Shown: positions 22,122 to 33,395, counted from the first letter of the stretch. The stretch: 64,000 bases of DNA from Trichobilharzia regenti (GCA_944472135.2 OX235270.1:123023842-123087841); one strand, 5' to 3'. Numbers and translations: made by a program. The notes: a model not told the origin generated them from the sequence alone.

Positions 22122-23316
22122 TTCCATTCAGTAAGTCCCTGGCAACATTTGTATCTAAAGATCTGCTTTGATGCATTCTTCTTCCTTGTTCTAGCATAAA
22201 TGCAGTGGAAGTAGTATTCCCAGAAAATAAAGATAACAGTTCTTGTGTAAAAATATCAGTCTTTTCACTTTTATCTTCACCGGTTTGTAGCATCCAAACT
22301 AGATCACGAGTGGTAATGCTAGTCTTAAGCTTTGTATTTTTGTGTGAACTAGAATGTCTTTTTCTGTGTTTACGATGTTCATGTCTGTTGCGCACTCTTA
22401 TCTTTTCGCCTGAGCACACGGAACTAAGTGAACTCGCCTGTGATGCTGAATGGTACGACATGGCATGACTACCGACAGAAGAATCTGATGAAGCTGACTC
22501 TTCCGAAGACTTAGATGAATCTGACTGACCTCGTGAATGACTTTGACTACATGCTGAAGATTCTGAGTCTGAAATACTTGTACATCGAGAATCGTGCTTT
22601 TTTCTAGGTGACTTCTTTAGGCCATCATATTTATGATGTGAAGTTGTTTTAGACTTATTTGTAGTTTTTCTTTGTAAACTGGCTTTACTGTGTGCACAGC
22701 TTACTATTGATTTACTCATGTCATTGTCAATATTTATCAGTTCGACAGTTTCAGTTGATGGTGTTATCAAATCAGCAAGTTTAACATCAATCAGCATTTC
22801 ATCATTTTTATCGGAATCACTTAAAAGATCCTTGGATTTACGATGCTTCGATGATTTTGCTTCGTCATCTTTATGGTGTTTGCCTATGTCTTCATTATGT
22901 TCATCATCATCGTTTGTGTCAGTGTCATGAGCACTTTTCTTTTCTTTATGGCTATCTGATTTACGTGTCTGAGATAAAGAACCGCTGCCGCCTTTTGAGT
23001 TAACAGATTTTGGTCGTTTCCGTTTTGTACCACTTTTAGATGCGTGTTTTGAACTATTTCTATGCTTACTGATATCACCATTGTGTTTCTTTTGTTTAGC
23101 TGATTCATCTGACTTGTTGCTCAAATTAGCAGTATTGCTTGATTTCTTATCAGACTTAACTGGTTTTTCAACAAGTTCCTCTTTTTCGTCGTTATTATTA
23201 CTCGCAGTGTTGTTGTCTTCGTTCGCGTCTGTCTGTTGTTCCTGTTTTTGTAAGGCAATTCTATGGCATACATCAAATGCCTGCCCAACTGTTCGAACTA
23301 TTCGCATAGCTTGCAA
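22122..23316 (-). CDS. NOS1AP: NOS1AP-like adaptor: end of PTB domain and charged linker
   Basis: The exon has acceptor TTCATTAG before 23316 and donor AATGGAA|GTAAGT after 22122. It holds 398 codons plus one base. It opens with LQAMRIVRTVGQAFDVCHRI, almost identical to the last PTB helix of NOS1AP (QAMRIVRTVGQAFEVCH in human), the clearest identifier of the family. The first codon is TTG, so this is an internal exon and not a start. After the helix comes a long, probably disordered linker rich in Ser, Lys, Asp and His with acidic runs (TNDDDEHNED), SR/SS runs, and a basic cluster TKRKRPK that could be a nuclear signal. A short ordered stretch (TTRDLVWMLQ...DIFTQELLSLFSG) lies near the end. 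The linker is far longer than in vertebrates. Confidence 0.9.
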
Positions 23317-23892
23317 CTAATGAATAAAGAGAGGATAAACGATCAAACAGTTAATCTTAATTTAGAAAGTGGTGTCATAAAAGTCTATTTGATTATAGTG
23401 TTAGGCATGAACTAAGTGACCTTATTTGCACTAGTAAGTAAACCATTTTCTCTAGCTTTATTCCACCAAGCTTTATTGTTATTGTTCTTCTTATATTTAT
23501 AATCCTCTCAATTTTTTTGTTTATTTTCTCATAAGTGTAAACATCATTTAATCTGTGTAATAACTGTTATTTTTGTATTTTCCCTCATCATACTACATCA
23601 ACAGAACATTAGATTCAATAATCTATAATATGCTAAAATTTCCAAACTGAATGGTCAATACTGTTTGTAACAAACTCACTGTTTTTATTATCATTATTAT
23701 ATTTAATATTCTCAATTCGTACTACGAATATTTTTGACTTTATATCGCAAATGTGAACAAATTCCTCTGGTTACTTTTGTTTTATTTTTTATAATTTTAT
23801 CTACATTTTAACTAAACCAGATGCAGAGTTATGACAAATGCTGAGAACTCCATCCTGTATTATAAGTACTGTTTTTGGAATAAAGTAGATTA

Positions 23893-24300
23893 TTTAATTG
23901 GTGGATGGTGACTAGCATTGGAATCCAGGAGGCGCATTTCGTCCTATTTCGGACTCGTGAGGCGCCAAAGCGTTATCCACTAGACCACTTGGGCAAAGAG
24001 AGCCACCTCTTGTGCAACAGGTTATATTAATTTAATTTGAAACTATGGGCACTGGCTTCGGACCTCTATGGGAACATCATCACTTACTGAGAAATGTAGG
24101 TACATCCAGATGACGAGCCCCAAATGGGATGAAATGCGCCTCCTGGATTCCACTGCTAGTCACCATCTACCAATTAAATTCTAACTAAATGCTCAGACAT
24201 CGTCGAAGCATCTGCACAAGAAGCCGATATGTCAACCTGAGACCGAGCACTTCGGTTCAATGAATCGACGGGAAAATCGAAAATTCAATTAAAGTAGATT
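23893..24300. mobile_element. Sm-alpha-like element, fold-back with hammerhead remnants
   Basis: The segment 23897-23958 is reversed and pairs with 24112-24172 (shared 'gaaatgcgcctcctggattc' and 'gctagtcaccat'). The reversed tRNA-like head lies at 23950-24010. The forward arm has the hammerhead layout of published Sm-alpha: ATCCAG (24104-24109) pairs with CTGGAT (24143-24148), with GACGA and GAAA kept. The core C of CUGACGA is A at 24110, which should inactivate it. The reversed arm has CTCACGA instead of CTGACGA. The tail 'catcgtcgaagcatctgcac' (24190 onward) recurs at 58990. Confidence 0.7.
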
Positions 24301-24834
24301 ATTATTATTATTGTTATGAGTAAAACAAATGCCAAGGAGAACTGAATAGATGTCTTGGATTTATCCAGAAGTATACAAACACGATCTTCAGAAGGTTTTA
24401 GCCAACTACTATCGCGTTCACCTAGCGAATTGTAATTCAGTGTCCTATCAAATTCCACTTAATGTATGAAAATGGTCTATATTTTATTACAAATAGATGT
24501 GTAGCTTTTAGCTATGATGCTTAAATTTCACAAGGAATAATGATTCCGTAAACTTCGAGTTACGTGCAAAAAATATTTCGTTTCTACATGTGACCAGTTT
24601 GCTTCAATGGTTTGAGGTGCCAACTTTCGGTTAGTTGGTTTAAGCTTGAATTAGTTGTGTTCTTTGAGCTGGTTGATTTAATTGCGAAGCTTTCGTCGTC
24701 CTTCTAGAGAACATCTTCAGAGCTGCCAGGCGGGTCATCACTACACTGCTATCATCCTCAGCTATAATGGGAATGAATGACAAGTAAATGTCTCTTTATG
24801 ATTACACGTGATCAGTGCAGGTAAATGGTAACCT

Positions 24835-24930
24835 AGTCAGCAGTTGAGCTGCGCAGCTCAGCTGATAAATCGCCTGACTGGCGTTAAGAAGACTGTTGGT
24901 TCGAGTTCTACAGTTATCGAGACCTTGATT
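24835..24930 (+). mobile_element. tRNA-like repeat with palindromic A-box region
   Basis: 'gcagctcagctgataaatcg' resembles a tRNA A-box and D-arm, and 'ttggttcgagttcta' a B-box, about 40 bases apart. The perfect palindrome 'gagctgcgcagctc' (24846-24859) overlaps the start. No good acceptor stem, so probably a tRNA-derived repeat rather than a tRNA gene. Confidence 0.45.
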
Positions 24931-25202
24931 TTACCTATTCCACAAATACTGTTTGCTGACGTAGGAGTGTCATTTGACTTTGGGCTAAACATTCGGTCAA
25001 ATGACTACCTGTGGTTCACTCATCTGTGAAAGTCGGTAACTGTGTAAAAAAAATTGTCAAAAAAGCTATGTTCATTCACTGCATATTACGCCCAGCTACA
25101 GTCGAACAATTTTTGTTTAGCTAATTAAATATTTGATCAAAAAGGGAATGCTTTAAACAACTGTCATTACTTTTTCAGTAAATATTTGTCATCACAACTT
25201 AC

Positions 25203-25311
25203 TTTTTTATAGGCTTTGAAAACGTTGCATCTAAATACACTGGTCCTACTGTCCCTTGCTATGTAACTGAATATTTTCAAATCCTGTGAATCGTGTGATA
25301 CGTAGAAGATT
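25203..25311 (-). CDS. NOS1AP: NOS1AP-like adaptor: central PTB exon
   Basis: The exon has acceptor TTTTCGCAG before 25311 and donor TATAAAAAA|GTAAGT after 25203. Its first base completes the arginine of the previous exon; 36 codons follow and it ends in phase 0. It reads [20 protein letters not shown] and then [16 protein letters not shown]. This matches human NOS1AP residues just before QAMRIV nearly residue for residue ([27 protein letters not shown]). It forms strands 5-7 of the PTB fold, the surface that binds peptide ligands. It is the most conserved piece of the gene here. Confidence 0.95.
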
Positions 25312-25604
25312 CTGCGAAAATAGAATAATAAAGTGTAGTTCAGTCAACTGTAGACACACCTGAATTGTGTGTAACAATGAAGCATGTTTTGAAACTAAGG
25401 TGATGATTTACGCTTAATATTACCAATAATATATGCTATTCAGTTGATTATTCGTCAGGGATTAGCATAATTCGTGAAGTGGTTAAATTCTAATAAAATA
25501 AATTGACAATTTCGCCCTAAGGGCAGTCAGGCAGTGAATTAAAAATGAATATACTCAGTGAAATCCTACACTCATAGAAATATCTTGATTGTATGTGAAT
25601 TGAT

Positions 25605-25890
25605 TTGGGAAGTAATGACTAGCAGCGGGGTCCAGGTTACGCACCTCATCCTACTTGGGCCTCGTCAGCTTCGTGTACCTGCATTCCTCAGTGAGCCAGG
25701 GTGTCCGCTTTGAAGCTCGAACCCAATAACCATCTTTTCAAATGCCAAAGCGTTCTCCACCAGTCCACTTGGGCCACGAGAGCCACCTCGTCATTCACCA
25801 AATTACTTCATGTTATTCCTCAGACCCTGCTCGGAGCCGATATGTCGACGGAGGCCAAATATTTTGATCCTTTCAGTCAGCCAGAAAATC
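25605..25890 (-). mobile_element. Sm-alpha-like element with mutated hammerhead
   Basis: On the minus strand the order is tRNA-like head ('gtggcccaagtggactggtg' region), B-box-like 'ggttcgagc', 'aggaatgcaggtacac', then CTGACGA (core intact), a 'ggcccaagtagga' helix II region, GAGG in place of GAAA, and 'cctggacc'. The head and body match 59110-59310. The ribozyme should be inactive because of the GAAA change. Confidence 0.6.
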
Positions 25891-26344
25891 AGAATTGAAG
25901 TAAAAATAATAACTTGATTATAATTGGGAAAGCAATGATTGCTAAAATTTCGACCAATAGAGCTATAGGTTTTGCTATCTGGTGTAAAGAGAGGACCAAA
26001 AAGTTAAAGTGTTCACTTTACCCGTGAAACAAATAATCACCCTAAAATCCCTCTTATTAAAAGTATTCAGAAGGTGTGCTTACAAGTGAATCGATACAAT
26101 TCTTTTGAAAATTGAACCATACACTGGAGATTCAGTAACAAAAATAAGAACTCTTAACAGTCATAAAATAAAAATTCAATTTTTTAGAAGAAACTTAATG
26201 CAGTCGATAGTGGTGAAGATCAGGGATATACCTGTAGACGCGAACCAACAAAACCTGCGTGTATGAAATAATATACCGTATTTCTCATGTTGACGATTAG
26301 CAAGTCTACGCATCGTCACCGAACAGAGCATAGAACAGTAGTCA

Positions 26345-27350
26345 AATCTCTACATCAAAATCGACATCATGCATAATAATACCACAGGTCATCAGTGGAA
26401 TTTTGAAGTAGTGTCAGGATTAAGACAAGGCTACCTAATATCATCAACGATATTCCTAATTGTGGTGGACTGGATTATGCGTTATATTGTAGGCAGCAAG
26501 AAAGTAACAATACTTTGGATCGACAAGAAGACTCTAGAACACCTGGACTTCGCGGAGGATTTATGTTTAACATCACACAAACTCTAAGACCAACAAGCAA
26601 ACATCAACAAGTCGGAAGAAGAGTCACGCAGCGTGGATAGGACATCAAGCGAACAGTGAGAAGATACAGACGATGAAGATACCCAACAGCCAACAAAAAC
26701 CACCGATCACTGTCAAAAGGAATAAATTAGAAAGAGTTCAACTCCTTCACTTATCAAGGCAGTATTGTTTCAGCTAAAGGTGGGTGGCAAGGATGAGAAT
26801 ATGAAAACTGGGATCGGAAAGGGGAAGCAAACCATTGTGATTTTGAAATCAATTGGGAAATCTGTTGCAATTGGTATAAATAATAAGATTCGAATTTTCA
26901 ACACAAACGTCAGGTTACTTCTTTATGGATCAGAAACATAGCCAGTGAGTCACGAAAGTCATTTCTAACAGACTACCGCAGACTTCAATCATCGGTCATC
27001 GTCTTTGGCTGGATGCTGAAGACAAGGTGGCCAGATAAGGATAGCGACAAAGACTTCTAGCAACTAAAGACTAGAGAATTAATCGTCCAGTTAATATGGC
27101 AATGGACTGAACACACACTGAAGAGACCTCTGGGTGACATCGCTTGTCAGGCCCTTGAGTAGAACCTAAAAGGTGAAGGAATAACTGGATATCCAAGAGT
27201 GACATGCAGCAGGTCGTATAGCGAGAAGATGAGAAACTATGGGTTTTCGTGGAGCCAGATGAAGGGAACCTCAAATAACATGACAAATTGGAAATGTGCT
27301 ACTGAAGCCCTATATTCTATTCGGAACCCATAGTAATAATAATACAGTAA
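26345..27350 (+). pseudogene. RTE-type LINE, RT pseudogene
   Basis: The frame 26369-26587 aligns with the RT palm of the copy at 45329: SGLRQGYLISSTIFLIVVDW (intact form GVRQGCLLSP...), and HLDFAEDLCLTSHKL, where the catalytic F-A-D-D has become F-A-E-D. Later pieces follow in broken frames: FTYQGSIV near 26745, IRIFNTNVRLLLYGSE near 26890, and the tail 'tgaagccctatattctattc' at 27302 followed by TAA-rich sequence. The 5' half (endonuclease) is absent. It lies antisense to the host gene. Confidence 0.75.
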
Positions 27351-28187
27351 TAATTTCACATATTGAATGTATGTAGTAACTATTCAGTAAAGCAGATGAA
27401 TCCATAAGTGAAAATAGTTAATGCTTGAAACTAGTTCATCAAATTCCCCCTGTTTCATGAAAACAGAAATCGAGTGATGCTGTGTCTATAAAACGACGCA
27501 GAAATTAAATTTCTGATGTTACTGACATTGTACATAAAGGATTTGATCCATACATAGAAATAGCTGATAATGCGGTTCCTCATTTATGCTTCTATTAGTC
27601 GATTTAAGCACACAGACAAGTTCAGTCTTGCATGTTGAATCGAAAGTGGTGATCAATAAATAAGGCAAAGCAAAGTCAACAACATTTAAGCCTTATTTTA
27701 TTTATTCTGGTTTCTGTCAACAATTATAATAGCATAAGTTTTTGAGATTACTAATAATAATCATTCCAGACGTATGCAATTAATATCTACAATACACATA
27801 ATGAGGATATATTATCTATCCAGCACATGTTCATGTCATCATGTTTCTATTTCACAATTTTAGACAAATTACGCGCTTCTATACGTAGTCCTTCTTGTTT
27901 TTCGTCGCATACAGATTTAGTTCAAACAGAACAACTTTAGAAGCAATCACATTCATGTCATTTCAACGTCCGATCTAAAATTATCACTAAATGATGATAT
28001 GGAGTATTCTCAGGTACTTTTAACTGTGACTTAAATTTTATTTGATGCTAAAAGGTATTCACTCTTTAATTGGGATCATTCCCCTATAGCAGGAAGACGA
28101 ACCGTGAATATGAATAGGTTTGTAAACAACCTTAAACATTTGCAAACATAACTTTCATGTATTTTAATTTTCCCCTGAACGCCAACT

Positions 28188-28412
28188 TTGTGCATCGGTA
28201 GCACAGAGGTAGAATTTTCGCCGACCATGTATGTGGTACGGAGTTCGACACCGGGTTGACGCTAAACTAGTAATAAGACTTGTGAAGAGGAAAGGTTGCT
28301 CATGAGGCTAGCAACCTATATCCTGTAAAAGTAAACACCACTGCTACCGCAACTTGAAGCCTCTAGCTTGAAGCCCTATGTCCCACTGGAAACGTAAAGG
28401 AATAAAAAACCA
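28188..28412 (+). mobile_element. tRNA-headed SINE, family C
   Basis: The head 'tgtgcatcggtagcacagag' and B-box-like 'ggagttcgacacc' are followed by 'gttgctcatgaggctagcaa', 'taaacaccactgctacc' and a 3' end 'gcttgaagccctatgtccca' + 'taaaggaata'. That 3' end is shared with the RTE LINEs in this window. Confidence 0.7.
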
Positions 28413-28609
28413 ACTTTCATGAAGGATTGGAACTTAATCAAAGTCCCTACAAAATACATCTAACTATTAACTAAAGCGAAGACTGTTTTTTGACACTAAT
28501 ACTTTTGAATTTCTTGTTGATCAATCCGACTGGAGTAAAAAGTTCCTTCTCTGTTTATCAGCTGACTCCTAGTATGGACGCTTTGACAATGCTATATATA
28601 TATATATAA

Positions 28610-28715
28610 CATGATGGGAATATCATCATTGAGTGTGGAGGCAGATACATCCGGATGCCAGGTCCAAAAAAAGATGAAAAGTGTGTTTACTGTCGGCCAC
28701 CACCAACCAGATGAA
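28610..28715 (+). mobile_element. Decayed Sm-alpha-like repeat
   Basis: It keeps 'gatgggaatatcatcattga', 'gatacatccgga' and 'gatgaaaagtg' in the order of the better copies. The hammerhead core is lost (ATGCCA for CUGACGA). A short TA run (28592-28608) lies just before it. Confidence 0.45.
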
Positions 28716-29067
28716 GTGAGGGTCAGCCTAAAAGCTTTTTGACAAGCCAATGCAAATAACTTGTATTCAAAAAGACTGTGAGAATCCTGATAATAAGTTA
28801 TTCACCATTACTTGTCCAAGTTACTGTTGTTTTTCATTTCCATGACTTACTCGTAGCCGTCTATGCCATACCAAATAGCATTCTTAATATTTTATCATGC
28901 AAGGCTTTTATATCAAGACAAAAGATGGGGAAAAGGTGCCACAGCCTCGGATGAAGGGATAATAGTTGTATTGAAAAGAGATTTATCTTAGAGGGTTGAC
29001 AAAATCTGTTGACAAAACTACTAAAACAAGATATACTAAGAGTGAATAAAGCAATCATTTAACTCAC

Positions 29068-29309
29068 CTATATATTGGATGATATAATAAAAGATTCGAT
29101 TGATGCATACAATCAAGCATAGATGTATCTCTTAGCCCTAAACCAAGCAGACCGCTACCAGCTGCTGAAACGGCATCATAATCTCCGACTGCACCATTAG
29201 TTTCCTTAACTGATGTTGTATCTGTAGTCAAAATCTCACTGAATACTCGTGTACTAGGGATTTGCGAAGAGGAGATAAATGTTCTTGAGACTGGCCAACG
29301 AATTCCAAA
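29068..29309 (-). CDS. NOS1AP: NOS1AP-like adaptor: PTB exon with large insertion
   Basis: The exon has acceptor AATTTTTTTCAG before 29309 and donor ATATAG|GTGAGT after 29068. It holds 80 codons plus two bases of an arginine finished by the next exon. It ends LLLYHPIYR, matching the MQDPIYR that precedes IFYVSHDS in human NOS1AP. In human only about 25 residues separate the lysine-rich strand and PIYR; here there are roughly 80, rich in Ser, Thr and Gly (TTDTTSVKETNGAVGDYDAV and a Gly/Leu stretch). So a loop of this PTB domain is expanded by about 50 residues. The phase match on both sides supports the exon. Confidence 0.85.
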
Positions 29310-29954
29310 CTGAAAAAAATTTTTAATGAGAAACATACATCAAAATAGTTTAAATTTATATGCAGCGCCCAACACAACTTATATGAATGACTAAATACTA
29401 ATATTTCCTCAAAAAATATATCAAATAAGTCTTGACTTCACATCATTCACTTTATTTCTATCCATCTGGTACTGAATGTTTACATTTCTTCACAACGGCA
29501 GTTTTTCAGGTCTGAAGATGGAAATGTATCCCCCCATGGTCATATATAATGTGCAGTGATCTTCACTAGGGACGTTATTTGATGACTAGATTCGCTAGTC
29601 AACTACACTGGGAAAGTGTTTGGAGGGGGCTTTCAGATTTATCTATGCAATTTGTGGATCTAATGTAACTTCTAGTATGACACTGTAAGTGCATCACGTT
29701 CACTAAAGACAGACGCACAATTGAAATTGCACAGCTAAGTAGAATAAAAGGTGATTTTGCTGGATTACCTGTTTTTCTTAGTGTTTTATCATTATTTTGA
29801 TATTTCAATGAATTACTCAAAGGACTGTCACGACAAAGAGTTTTATAATTTGTTAGATCCAGCAGTCCGTGTTACAAATAAAAGATACTTATTCTTACAA
29901 GTGTACGATTTTTGGGATTCCATTGATTTTGAAATAGATTTCATCTCAGACAGT

Positions 29955-30080
29955 TAAAGGACCGGTGCTAACCAATGAGCACTGGAAAACTGTTTCATTC
30001 TTACTTAGGACTCTTCAGAGAGAGCAACCAAGACCTTAAGTCGTATGGAAGCCGGAGCCTCAGAGTGCTTTTCTAGCTCC
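29955..30080 (-). mobile_element. Decayed family A fragment
   Basis: On the minus strand it keeps 'ctgaagagtcc', 'gaatgaaacag' and 'ccagtgc' at hammerhead spacing, the signature of family A. Helix II and the head are degraded. Confidence 0.4.
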
Positions 30081-30434
30081 ATTGACTCTGTTGTCAACAC
30101 CAAATAATTCCCATTCAAAATATATTTCAGAATTTTCGACATATATCTTTCAAGCAGTGCGGTAGATTATAACGATAGAAATAAGTTGGAAATGAATGAA
30201 TGATCTTGAGTATTGAATATCAGAATGGCTATGATATTCCCCATGGTTACAGATACACCTTGCTCATGAGTGCTAATCATCACTAAATCGAAGTGCAGGA
30301 CATTATGCCTGTTATCACCAGCCACCTTATATCAGTAACTTCGGCTAGTTTACTAGCCTGTTAGTTTCTTGGTGGGTCGCAAGCCCGGGTAAAGAAGGAA
30401 GGTTGGGCATGGGGCTAGCGATCCCAACAAGAAA

Positions 30435-30735
30435 CAAGAGACCCTGGGCGAAAATAGATCAACCAATACCCGATTGCTCAACAAATACGTCGAGGAAACG
30501 TTGAGGAGGCCATCGAATGACATCACGCGCAATGCAGGTCATCGCTCTATTGGAACCCCATAGGGAAGAAACAAATTGGCAGTGCGAGGGTAATATGGAA
30601 GAGGTCGCGTGAGCTAGAGATGAGAGATTATGGGCAAATATGAACCCAGCTGAAGAGGACGACAGAGAATAGGACAAAGTGGAGATGTGTTGCTGAAGCC
30701 CTATGTTCCACTCACTACCCAAGGAAATAATAAAA
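30435..30735 (+). pseudogene. RTE-type LINE, 3' end
   Basis: It matches the last 300 bases of the other RTE copies: 'gaggccatcgaatgacatca', 'ggcagtgcgagggtaatatg', 'gtgttgctgaagccctatgt' and a final aataataaaaat tail. The segment just before it (30375-30430) resembles the middle of family C ('gggtaaagaaggaaggttgg'). Confidence 0.75.
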
Positions 30736-30897
30736 ATACCTGATGTCAGTCTAAGGTGCAACGCAAAAGTCAGAGCTACCATGAATAGAAGATCTAAGCT
30801 TAAAATAAACTGATCAGGCTAGAACTCCAACTTGTTTGTGGCAACAGTGAAAACAATTAATATAAATAACTTTCTATAGTTTGGTTTGTAAGGGTGC

Positions 30898-30946
30898 GTA
30901 CTGCTGATGATTCCCAAACTAGGATGAAACAGCAGCTGTCCAGTAC
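30898..30946 (+). ncRNA. Hammerhead ribozyme, core intact, helix II weakened
   Basis: GTACTG/CAGTAC form helix I, CTGATGA (30904-30910) and GAA (30926-30928) are consensus, ACAG/CTGT with loop CAG form helix III, and the cleavage site is GTC at 30940. The innermost helix II pair is T-T instead of G-C, which should weaken but may not abolish activity. Confidence 0.55.
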
Positions 30947-31291
30947 TCCCTGGTTTTCAATGGTTCTCTAACTGATATCAATCCGTGATCAACTCGTAAA
31001 ACATAACTAATCCTTACAAACCAAACTATAGAAAGTTAATCTGATGCTCGCTAGTGACTTGCTACAGGTTGGAGTTTCCTGAGTTCTAGTGAGAAGTCGT
31101 GACCAGTGAGGTCCAATTAGATGTCACGTGTGTGGATGGATGTCCCACCAACGACAATGGTTGGGGTCGCGCTAAATCACGAATTAGTAGAAGTTAGAAT
31201 TCATGATCCATTGAATCGGGTCGCAGTGGCTGAATGGTATACGAGCTCGCTTTGTACCCAGAAGGTCCTGGGTTCGTATCCCACTGGGTGC

Positions 31292-31340
31292 GTACTGACG
31301 ATGATTCCGAAACTAGGATGAAACAGCAGCTGTCCAGTAC
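31292..31340 (+). ncRNA. Hammerhead relic (second unit of dimer)
   Basis: It has the same helices as the unit 394 bases upstream, but the core reads ACGATGA instead of CTGATGA, so it is expected to be inactive. The cleavage-site GTC is kept at 31332-31334. Confidence 0.5.
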
Positions 31341-32145
31341 TCCCTGGTTTTCAATGGTTCTCTAACTGATATCGATCCGTGATCAACTCGTAAATCATAA
31401 TATAAATAAACAATTAATATGTAACGGTGAAAACATTTTGAACAGAAAAGTAGTTTTTCATAAAATTTAAAAATAAGAGAGATCAGTATGATAAAAGGTA
31501 TTCAAAACTGTGAAAACAATACTATCCAACACAAAGTTTTCGGTACCACAAATGTATTTTTTTAAAATCAATCAGTGGTATAGCGCAGATGATATTTATC
31601 CCTGCAAGTTTTGTTGTAAGTGAAATGCAACAGTGTGAAACTTTCTAGCTTTCAATGAAAAGAGAAAGAAAATAGCCCTCTAATTAATTAGTCTAAGCTT
31701 GTTGCTGAAGGCAATAATTAGTGACTGCACAACATTTTGTGTACTGATACAAAGAGGAGAGGAAATAATTCACTTATTACTTACTACATGTCTCTGACAA
31801 AATGCTCATAGAAATGTTTTCACTACACTCAATATTTGTGTTTATTTCAATCTTTAATGAATTTATTTACACCGTAGTGTCGAAATTGCGTATTGATAAT
31901 ATACACTCTGACACAAACAAACATAATCATTTAAAAACTCATCATCTCAACAATTAATTTACTCACTTCTAAAAGTTTACCTCATTAAAGAGAAAATATT
32001 TTCATTCATTACACTGTTATTTCACTTGTACAATTAACTTAACATCATTACACGAAAATTAGTGCACAATTTTCTGCTTATTCTTCACCGAACTAACTAA
32101 CCAGCAAAAAGCAGTGAAAAAAAATAAATAAATAAATTTCCTGTT

Positions 32146-32440
32146 GTGAATTCAATTACTCGATTTTATTGGCATTTTATTACTATTATTCACCAACCAT
32201 CCCACCCTCGCCTCCTCATTCAGCCACCTCCACCATCCTCTAGTCCTTTACTAGCATTACTTCTCTGCTTAACTCTCATGAGAATTTTTGTCCCACAATC
32301 ATTGTTCCCTTCTTTAGCCTTAAAGAAAATTCAATTACGCAGAAAAAAAAGCAGGGAGAGCAGGAATAAGCAGAGAAAAAAAAACGCAACTTGGATAGAT
32401 TTATTTTGTCAGTGAATGTTTTTCACCTTGAAATGTGATT
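32146..32440. other. Pyrimidine/purine-skewed low-complexity stretch
   Basis: C/T-rich sequence (32200-32330) followed by an A/G-rich run (32335-32390). The 89-codon open frame through it is biased composition, not a recognisable protein. Confidence 0.4.
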
Positions 32441-33086
32441 AAGGATGAGAGGTGATGATGATCAAGTAGAAAGTAACCAACCGAAAGTCGATACAAGCAC
32501 ACATAGAGTATAAGTGTGTCTAAACACTTATTCATTTACATTTTTATTTGTCAGTCTAACTACTGAAATATACTACTTAAACAAAGTAATTACTTTTACA
32601 TCACTTCAAGATAATTTGATTTAGATTATAAACTATTTAACAATGAAAAGTGTAATTCACTTTTGTTATTATTATTATTATTGTTGTTGTTACTTCAAGT
32701 GGGCAAATATTTGAGGTAAACCAATTTAGGCTGCATACAACGATGTATACCGGGGATATTATTTTCTTTCTAATATATATTATACATTTATGCATATACG
32801 TCAACAATAGTAGAAATCTAGTTATGTTTCGATTCAATCAGTGTTTGATGGAATTCGCTTAAATGAATATATATTTATACACATACTGTGATTTTGATTT
32901 TTATTAGAACTAAATAATTTTCTGCCTATGGCAGTGTCTCTATTACTTTGGTGAAAATTTTTATGCCAAAAAAGGTGGTTATTTACAGAATGTAGTTAAA
33001 TTTCGAATATACACACATAAATATACCATGAATTTTAGAGAGAGACAGAATATTTTTGGAAAATATTTGATAAGAAAATAGTTGAA

Positions 33087-33108
33087 TATATATATATATA
33101 TATATATG
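33087..33108. repeat. Short TA microsatellite
   Basis: About 11 TA units. Confidence 0.85.
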
Positions 33109-33395
33109 TATACATTTTCAAGTTATCTTCAAAACAGAAAACACTAATGTATTTTATTTTCCCCTTTGAGTTTTTCGACACAACTGATACAATTTGAAAC
33201 TAAAGCCTTTTTTGTTAGTAGCTCTCAGTATCATGTATGCATTCATTTATATTCAAATCAAATGGCCTCCTCAGCGTATGCTTTATCCATCTTCATTTCC
33301 TCCTACATATTTGTCTAGCAGTCAGCTCTTGGTTGGTTTCTTCTCAGCCAGAGTTTGTTGTATTTTTCTCTTGCTGGTGTATATTGACTGGCAAA

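Larger units (their letters stand above)
23317..25202 (-). other. Intron with Sm-alpha-like fold-back and tRNA-like repeat
   Basis: It contains 23893-24300 and 24835-24930 (listed separately). The rest is AT-rich; nothing else recognised. Confidence 0.55.
25312..29067 (-). other. Intron with RTE copy and SINEs
   Basis: It contains an Sm-alpha-like copy (25605-25890), an RTE copy (26345-27350), a family C SINE (28188-28412) and an Sm-alpha remnant (28610-28715). 27351-28187 and 28716-29067 show nothing recognisable. Confidence 0.55.
30866..31400 (+). mobile_element. Family A dimer-like locus
   Basis: From 30891 the sequence runs hammerhead, element end, element head (31012 onward), tRNA-like region (31190-31290), second hammerhead and element end again at 31395. 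The inverted head fragment 30866-30892 (ending 'gtttggtttgtaag') faces the forward head at 31014-31040, giving a short fold-back. This is one and a bit head-to-tail units. A B-box-like 'gggttcgtatccc' is present. Confidence 0.75.

Noticed and set aside
22205..23320. Several plus-strand and second-frame minus open frames (22205-22468, 22718-22930, 22884-23108, 23081-23320)
   Set aside because: They are shadows of the Ser/Lys/Asp-rich exon at 22122-23316.
32146..32415. 89-codon frame with proline run and basic C-terminus
   Set aside because: Composition-driven frame over a pyrimidine then purine tract; no homologue recognised and no splice or promoter context.
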